From: Deltaproteobacteria bacterium
Lineage (GTDB): Bacteria > Desulfobacterota > Desulfobulbia > Desulfobulbales > Desulfocapsaceae
Length of the DNA stretch: 64,000 bases
Assembly (NCBI GenBank): GCA_026388715.1
Contig: JAPLJF010000010.1
Location: 62,001-126,000 of the forward strand
Direction: 5' to 3'
This document shows positions 60,327-64,000 of this stretch, in pieces; positions within the stretch are counted from its first letter, which is position 1, and each line of letters opens with the position of its first letter. A program made the translations under genes and the position numbers. The notes under the pieces are model-generated. The model made no database searches, was not told where the DNA came from, and saw only the letters and a list, made by a program, of their open reading frames with translations.

Positions 60327-61484
60327 ATGACAACACCCGCTTGCCAGGAAGCAATCACCAAAGAGAAAGAACAAGGTCTGGCCGATATTATCGCCTGTAA
60401 CTCAGCGATCTGTTTTATTGATGGTAAGGAAGGGCGTTTGATCTATCGCGGCTATGATGTACTTGATCTGGCCCGAAACTCCACCTTTGAGGAAGTGGCA
60501 TATCTGCTCTGGTACGGCAGGTTACCCGGCCTCACCGAGTTTCAGGCCTTTCTTGACGGGTTCACCGGCGGTATGCTGCTGCCGGTGGAAACGACCATGA
60601 TCCTGCGCATGTTTCCCCGCACCGCTTCCTCCATGGAGGTCCTGCGTACCGCCGTCTCTTCTTTGGGCCATTGGGATCCTGACAGCGGCAACACCCGGTT
60701 GGATGCCTCGTTGCGTAAGGCCCAGCGGTTGACGGAACGTATCCCCCTGATTATCGCCGCCCATCAGCGCTTAAAAGATGGGCAGGAGCCCATTACCCCC
60801 ATCCCCAATCATGGCATTGCTTATAATTTTCTTTATACCCTGCAGGGAAAAGAACCTGATCCTGAGATTGAGCGCGCACTCGATGTGGCGCTCATCCTGC
60901 ATGCTGATCATGAATTGAACGCCTCGACCTTTGCTGCCCGGGTCACCGCCGCCACCATGTCCGATATCTATTCCGCGATGACCAGTGCCATCGGAGCGCT
61001 GAAAGGTCCGTTGCACGGAGGGGCCAATGCGGATGTGATGGAGATGTTTGAGACCATTGGCACGCCGGAGCAGGCGGAGTCATGGATATTGAATCGTCTG
61101 GCGGCCAAGGGCAAGATCCCTGGGTTTGGCCACCGGGTCTATAAATGTGAAGATCCACGGGTCAGCATCATGAGGGAATATGCCGAGCAGATTACCCGGA
61201 AGGCAGGGGATACCCGGTTTTACGAGATTGCCCAGGTCGTTGAAAAGACGATGCTTGCTAATTCCAAGGTCTTTCCCAATGTGGATTTCTATAGCGGCAC
61301 CCTGTATCGGGCCATGGGAATTCCAACCGAGCTTTTTACCCCCATCTTTGCCATGAGTCGGGCAGTGGGCTGGTCTGCCCACATCCTTGAGCAATGGCGC
61401 AATAACCGCTTGATCCGGCCAGGTGCTAATTATATCGGACCTTGCCTGCGGCCTTATATCCCTATTGAAACCAGAACGTTATAA
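60327..61484 (+). CDS. gltA: Citrate synthase
   Basis: About 385 residues of the short, dimeric type II-like citrate synthase group (Gram-positive/archaeal size, not the 427-residue E. coli form). Catalytic His residues lie in LHADHELNASTF and in the block GPLHGGANADVMEM, and the late FGHRVYKCEDPR and VDFYSGTLYRAMGI contain active-site Arg and Asp. It condenses acetyl-CoA and oxaloacetate. A 2-methylcitrate synthase, which is similar, cannot be excluded because no prp genes are nearby. AGGAG precedes the ATG at 60327 with 8-nt spacing; an in-frame upstream ATG at 60309 overlaps that site. Confidence 0.92.
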   Translation: MTTPACQEAITKEKEQGLADIIACNSAICFIDGKEGRLIYRGYDVLDLARNSTFEEVAYLLWYGRLPGLTEFQAFLDGFTGGMLLPVETTMILRMFPRTASSMEVLRTAVSSLGHWDPDSGNTRLDASLRKAQRLTERIPLIIAAHQRLKDGQEPITPIPNHGIAYNFLYTLQGKEPDPEIERALDVALILHADHELNASTFAARVTAATMSDIYSAMTSAIGALKGPLHGGANADVMEMFETIGTPEQAESWILNRLAAKGKIPGFGHRVYKCEDPRVSIMREYAEQITRKAGDTRFYEIAQVVEKTMLANSKVFPNVDFYSGTLYRAMGIPTELFTPIFAMSRAVGWSAHILEQWRNNRLIRPGANYIGPCLRPYIPIETRTL

Positions 61485-61603
61485 GGACCGCACGCCACCT
61501 GTGGCGGCTGATGGATTGCCGAAGCAGACCAGTTGCAAGAGGAAAAGAGTGAAAAAGGCAGCGGGTATTCCCTTTTTTCAAATCAATCAGTACGAGGTAT
61601 CCA

Positions 61604-62518
61604 ATGACTGAAGCCTTACTGCATCTACCCAAGCGTTTGTATCGAACTGCCAGACCCGCTCTGCAGCCGCAACTACATAGCCTGAACATGATCGGATTTG
61701 GCTTTGACGGCACTGCCTGTTTTCGCAAGGGAACGGCCATTGCCCCGGATGCCATCCGCATGGTGGCCTCAGATATTGAGAGCTATTCTCCTTACCTGGA
61801 GCTCGATCTGGAGGAGACCACGCCCTTTTATGACCTCGGCAATCTCATTGTGGGGCAGAGCGGAGATCCGCACCAGGATTTTCTGGCGGCTAACGCGAGG
61901 TTTTCCGCGCTTGCCGGGTCTCTTGATTTTGCGGGTGACGGCATTAAATTTCTGACCCTGGGCGGAGAACATTCGATCTCTTATCCCTTCATCACCAGGT
62001 ATCTTCAGGCATTTCCAGATCTGGTCCTGCTTCATCTCGACGCCCATGCTGATCTGCGGGATGAATATCAGGGCTATCATTACTCCCATGCCTCGATCAT
62101 CAGAAGGTGCCTGGATCATTTCGGACCGGGTCACCAACTGCTCCAGTTCGGTATCCGCTCCGGCACCAAGGATGAATACGCCTGGATGCGTGAACATCAG
62201 ACCCTGGCATCAAGCCTTGATGCGTTCGTCGCCTTCATCGAAGGGTTGCCCGCCCGATGCCCGATCTATCTCACCCTGGATCTGGATTACTTTGATCCCG
62301 CCTTTCTCCCCGGCACCGGCACCCCCGAACCGGGTGGTCAGGATTTTTTCTCCTTTGTCAGGATCGTCCAGGCCCTGCGCCATAAAAACATGGTGGCGGC
62401 TGATGTGGTGGAGCTGTCGCCGCCGGTGGATGCCACCGGCAACAGTGATGTCTTTGCCACCAAGGTGGTCAGGGAGCTGATCCTTGCCTTTCATCGGGAG
62501 AGTGGAAATGATCAATGA
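61604..62518 (+). CDS. speB: Agmatinase
   Basis: A 304-residue ureohydrolase that cleaves agmatine to putrescine and urea. All canonical blocks are present: LGGEHSISYPF with the first Mn-ligand His, LLHLDAHADLRDEYQ, YSHASIIRRCL, the SxDxD-type LTLDLDYFDPAF and ADVVELSPPVD. The start follows GAGG. Its stop overlaps the speA start by 11 bp, giving a tightly coupled speB-speA pair for arginine to agmatine to putrescine. This is the normal enzyme, whereas the paralogue at 24001 departs from consensus at several positions. Confidence 0.93.
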   Translation: MTEALLHLPKRLYRTARPALQPQLHSLNMIGFGFDGTACFRKGTAIAPDAIRMVASDIESYSPYLELDLEETTPFYDLGNLIVGQSGDPHQDFLAANARFSALAGSLDFAGDGIKFLTLGGEHSISYPFITRYLQAFPDLVLLHLDAHADLRDEYQGYHYSHASIIRRCLDHFGPGHQLLQFGIRSGTKDEYAWMREHQTLASSLDAFVAFIEGLPARCPIYLTLDLDYFDPAFLPGTGTPEPGGQDFFSFVRIVQALRHKNMVAADVVELSPPVDATGNSDVFATKVVRELILAFHRESGNDQ

Positions 62519-64000
62519 TCCTGTCAGTATAGCCGCGGAAAACTGTGATCGCTACCATGTCAGCCATTGGGGGAATGGCTATTTTTCAGTCAACAGCAAA
62601 GGGCACCTCTGCGTCTTGCCGGAAAAGCGGGAAGATGGTCCTACCATTGACTTTCTCGAGGTCATTGAGGAGATCAAGAATCTGAAGATCTCCTTTCCCG
62701 CTGTTATCCGCTTCCATGATATCCTCCGCTTCCAGGTGCGCCTCCTCAATACCACCTTTCGTGCGGTGATCGAAGAATGTGAATACCAGGGGCAATTTCT
62801 TGGGGTTTATCCGGTCAAGGTCAACCAGATGCGGGAGGTGGTCGAAGAGATCATTGACGCTGGTCAGCCCTTTGATTACGGCCTGGAGGCCGGATCCAAA
62901 CCGGAGCTGCTGGCGGCCCTGGCCCTGAACGATAACCATAATGCCCTGACCGTACTCAACGGCTACAAGGATGAGGACTATATCCGACTGGCCCTGCTCG
63001 GCCGTAAACTGGATCGCAAAATAATCATTGTGGTTGAACGGTTCTCGGAGATCTCCTTGATTATCAGGATGGCCAAGGAGTTGGGGGTCGAGCCGATGAT
63101 CGGGTTTCGCGCCAAACTGGCGGCGCATGGCACTGGCCGCTGGGCCAGTGCCAGCGGAGAGCGGGCTAAGTTTGGTCTCACCTGCAGCGAGATCCTGAGC
63201 GGGGTGGCGCTGCTGCGAGAGCAGGGGATGGCCCACTGCCTGAAGCTCCTGCACTTTCATGTGGGCAGCCAGATCCCGGACATTCGCTTTATCAAGGAGG
63301 CCATCACCGAGGCGGGCCGCATCTTTGTTGACCTGGTTGCCCTGGGGCTCCCCCTGGAATATTTTGATGTGGGCGGCGGGCTGGGCATTGATTATGACGG
63401 TTCCCGTTCCGCCAGTGAGTCATCCAGGAACTACAATCTAGAGGAGTATGCCTTTGATATCATTGATGGCCTCCAGTATATCTGTGACCTGGCCGGTGTT
63501 GCCCATCCCCACATTGTCAGTGAGAGCGGCCGTTTTGTGACCGCCCATCACTCCTGTGTGATCACCAATGTGATTGACAATATTCATCAGACCAGGAATA
63601 CACTCAGCACCGAGCAAGAGGCAGGAGAGCATAATCTGGTCTCCACCATGCGTGCATCTGCCCATGACCTGAATGCAGACAATTACCAGGAGATATTCAA
63701 CGATATCCAGCAGTGTAAGGATGACGCTATCAGTGCCTTCCGTTTTGGGGTGATCTCCATTGGCGAGCGGGCGAAGATTGAGACCTTGTACTGGAATACC
63801 CTGGCCCGTATTCAGAAAATTGCAGCAGTTCAACCCTTTATTCCCCAAGAACTGCAACGCTTGGGTGAGCTGCAGGCCAGCCAGTACCTCTGTAACTTCT
63901 CGATCTTTCAGTCGGCTGCCGACAGTTGGGCCATCAAGCAGCTCCTGCCCATCATGCCGGTGATGCGTCTTGATGAACGTCCGGATGTAAGCTGTTCACT
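62508..64000 (+). CDS. speA: Biosynthetic arginine decarboxylase SpeA (3' part outside window)
   Basis: The first 497 codons of a PLP-dependent, alanine-racemase-fold arginine decarboxylase that makes agmatine. The PLP lysine is in GVYPVKVNQMRE (about residue 100), followed by GLEAGSKPELLAAL, the HFHVGSQI motif (about 250) and the Gly-rich PLP phosphate loop DVGGGLGIDYDGS. Then comes the substrate-side segment SESGRFVTAHHS. Full-length SpeA has about 630-660 residues, so about a quarter is missing beyond base 64000. The ATG at 62508 has GGGAG upstream and overlaps the end of speB. The catalytic C-terminal Cys region lies outside the window. Confidence 0.95.
   Translation, partial: MINDPVSIAAENCDRYHVSHWGNGYFSVNSKGHLCVLPEKREDGPTIDFLEVIEEIKNLKISFPAVIRFHDILRFQVRLLNTTFRAVIEECEYQGQFLGVYPVKVNQMREVVEEIIDAGQPFDYGLEAGSKPELLAALALNDNHNALTVLNGYKDEDYIRLALLGRKLDRKIIIVVERFSEISLIIRMAKELGVEPMIGFRAKLAAHGTGRWASASGERAKFGLTCSEILSGVALLREQGMAHCLKLLHFHVGSQIPDIRFIKEAITEAGRIFVDLVALGLPLEYFDVGGGLGIDYDGSRSASESSRNYNLEEYAFDIIDGLQYICDLAGVAHPHIVSESGRFVTAHHSCVITNVIDNIHQTRNTLSTEQEAGEHNLVSTMRASAHDLNADNYQEIFNDIQQCKDDAISAFRFGVISIGERAKIETLYWNTLARIQKIAAVQPFIPQELQRLGELQASQYLCNFSIFQSAADSWAIKQLLPIMPVMRLDERPDVSCS

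Noticed and set aside
1-64000. Search for rRNA, tRNA, tmRNA, prophage and integrase genes
   Set aside because: None could be recognised by eye on either strand; a covariance-model scan would be needed to exclude a tRNA completely.

Overview
The window is a bacterial chromosome segment of moderate GC with dense, mostly housekeeping genes. Gene content points to the Desulfobacterota (former Deltaproteobacteria), most likely a sulfate- or sulfur-metabolising member of the Desulfobulbales. The main reasons are dsrC with both C-terminal redox cysteines, a CbiK-type sirohydrochlorin chelatase just upstream of it, a BamA with an extra N-terminal domain, and the holB-ricT-metG and divIVA-DUF167-tpiA gene orders. 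This placement is inferred from gene families; no rRNA is present. I see no prophage, integrase, CRISPR array, rRNA or tRNA.

Layout. 0.3-13.4 kb: an HNH nuclease, then yrfG, mfd, bamA, an acyltransferase/epimerase pair and icd on the minus strand, followed by comF. 13.5-17.2 kb: a truncated FeoA-like ORF, an outer-membrane protein, a 1.1-kb AT-rich gap and a divergent dnaA, which together form a candidate replication origin. 17.4-24.9 kb: spermidine/putrescine transporter potABCD, a large MscS channel, a candidate structured RNA and an atypical agmatinase. 25-36.6 kb: lipoprotein, mtaD, ychF, then yhaM-holB-ricT-metG-yggT-divIVA and a triosephosphate-isomerase homologue lacking the catalytic glutamate. 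35.4-39.2 kb: a decayed stretch with a frameshifted DUF167 gene, a broken efflux adaptor and a frameshifted DUF4145 gene. 39.2-45.3 kb: rsmB, a response regulator, a hybrid histidine kinase, a glutamine amidotransferase and a TPR-methyltransferase. 45.3-46.6 kb: a small accessory insert holding an unrecognised membrane/helix-turn-helix protein between repeats. 46.6-54.2 kb: znuCB, a coiled-coil protein, an FAD dehydrogenase, and a universal-stress protein coupled to a Na,K-ATPase-like pump. 54.3-64 kb: a 1380-residue internally duplicated membrane protein, dsrC, cbiK, citrate synthase, and speB-speA running off the end.

Functional themes. Polyamine metabolism recurs: uptake (potABCD), agmatine production (speA) and agmatine cleavage (two agmatinase paralogues). 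CbiK could supply siroheme for the sulfite reductase that works with DsrC. Citrate synthase and isocitrate dehydrogenase are both present but far apart.

The most unusual features are: (1) a family of bipartite intergenic repeats in which a 20-bp hairpin sits next to a second hairpin whose inner stem differs completely between copies yet stays self-complementary; (2) the giant duplicated membrane protein; (3) the divergent dnaA with its AT-rich upstream region; (4) the triosephosphate-isomerase homologue without its glutamate; and (5) the orphan membrane/HTH gene. All calls come from reading the sequence; no database search was run.
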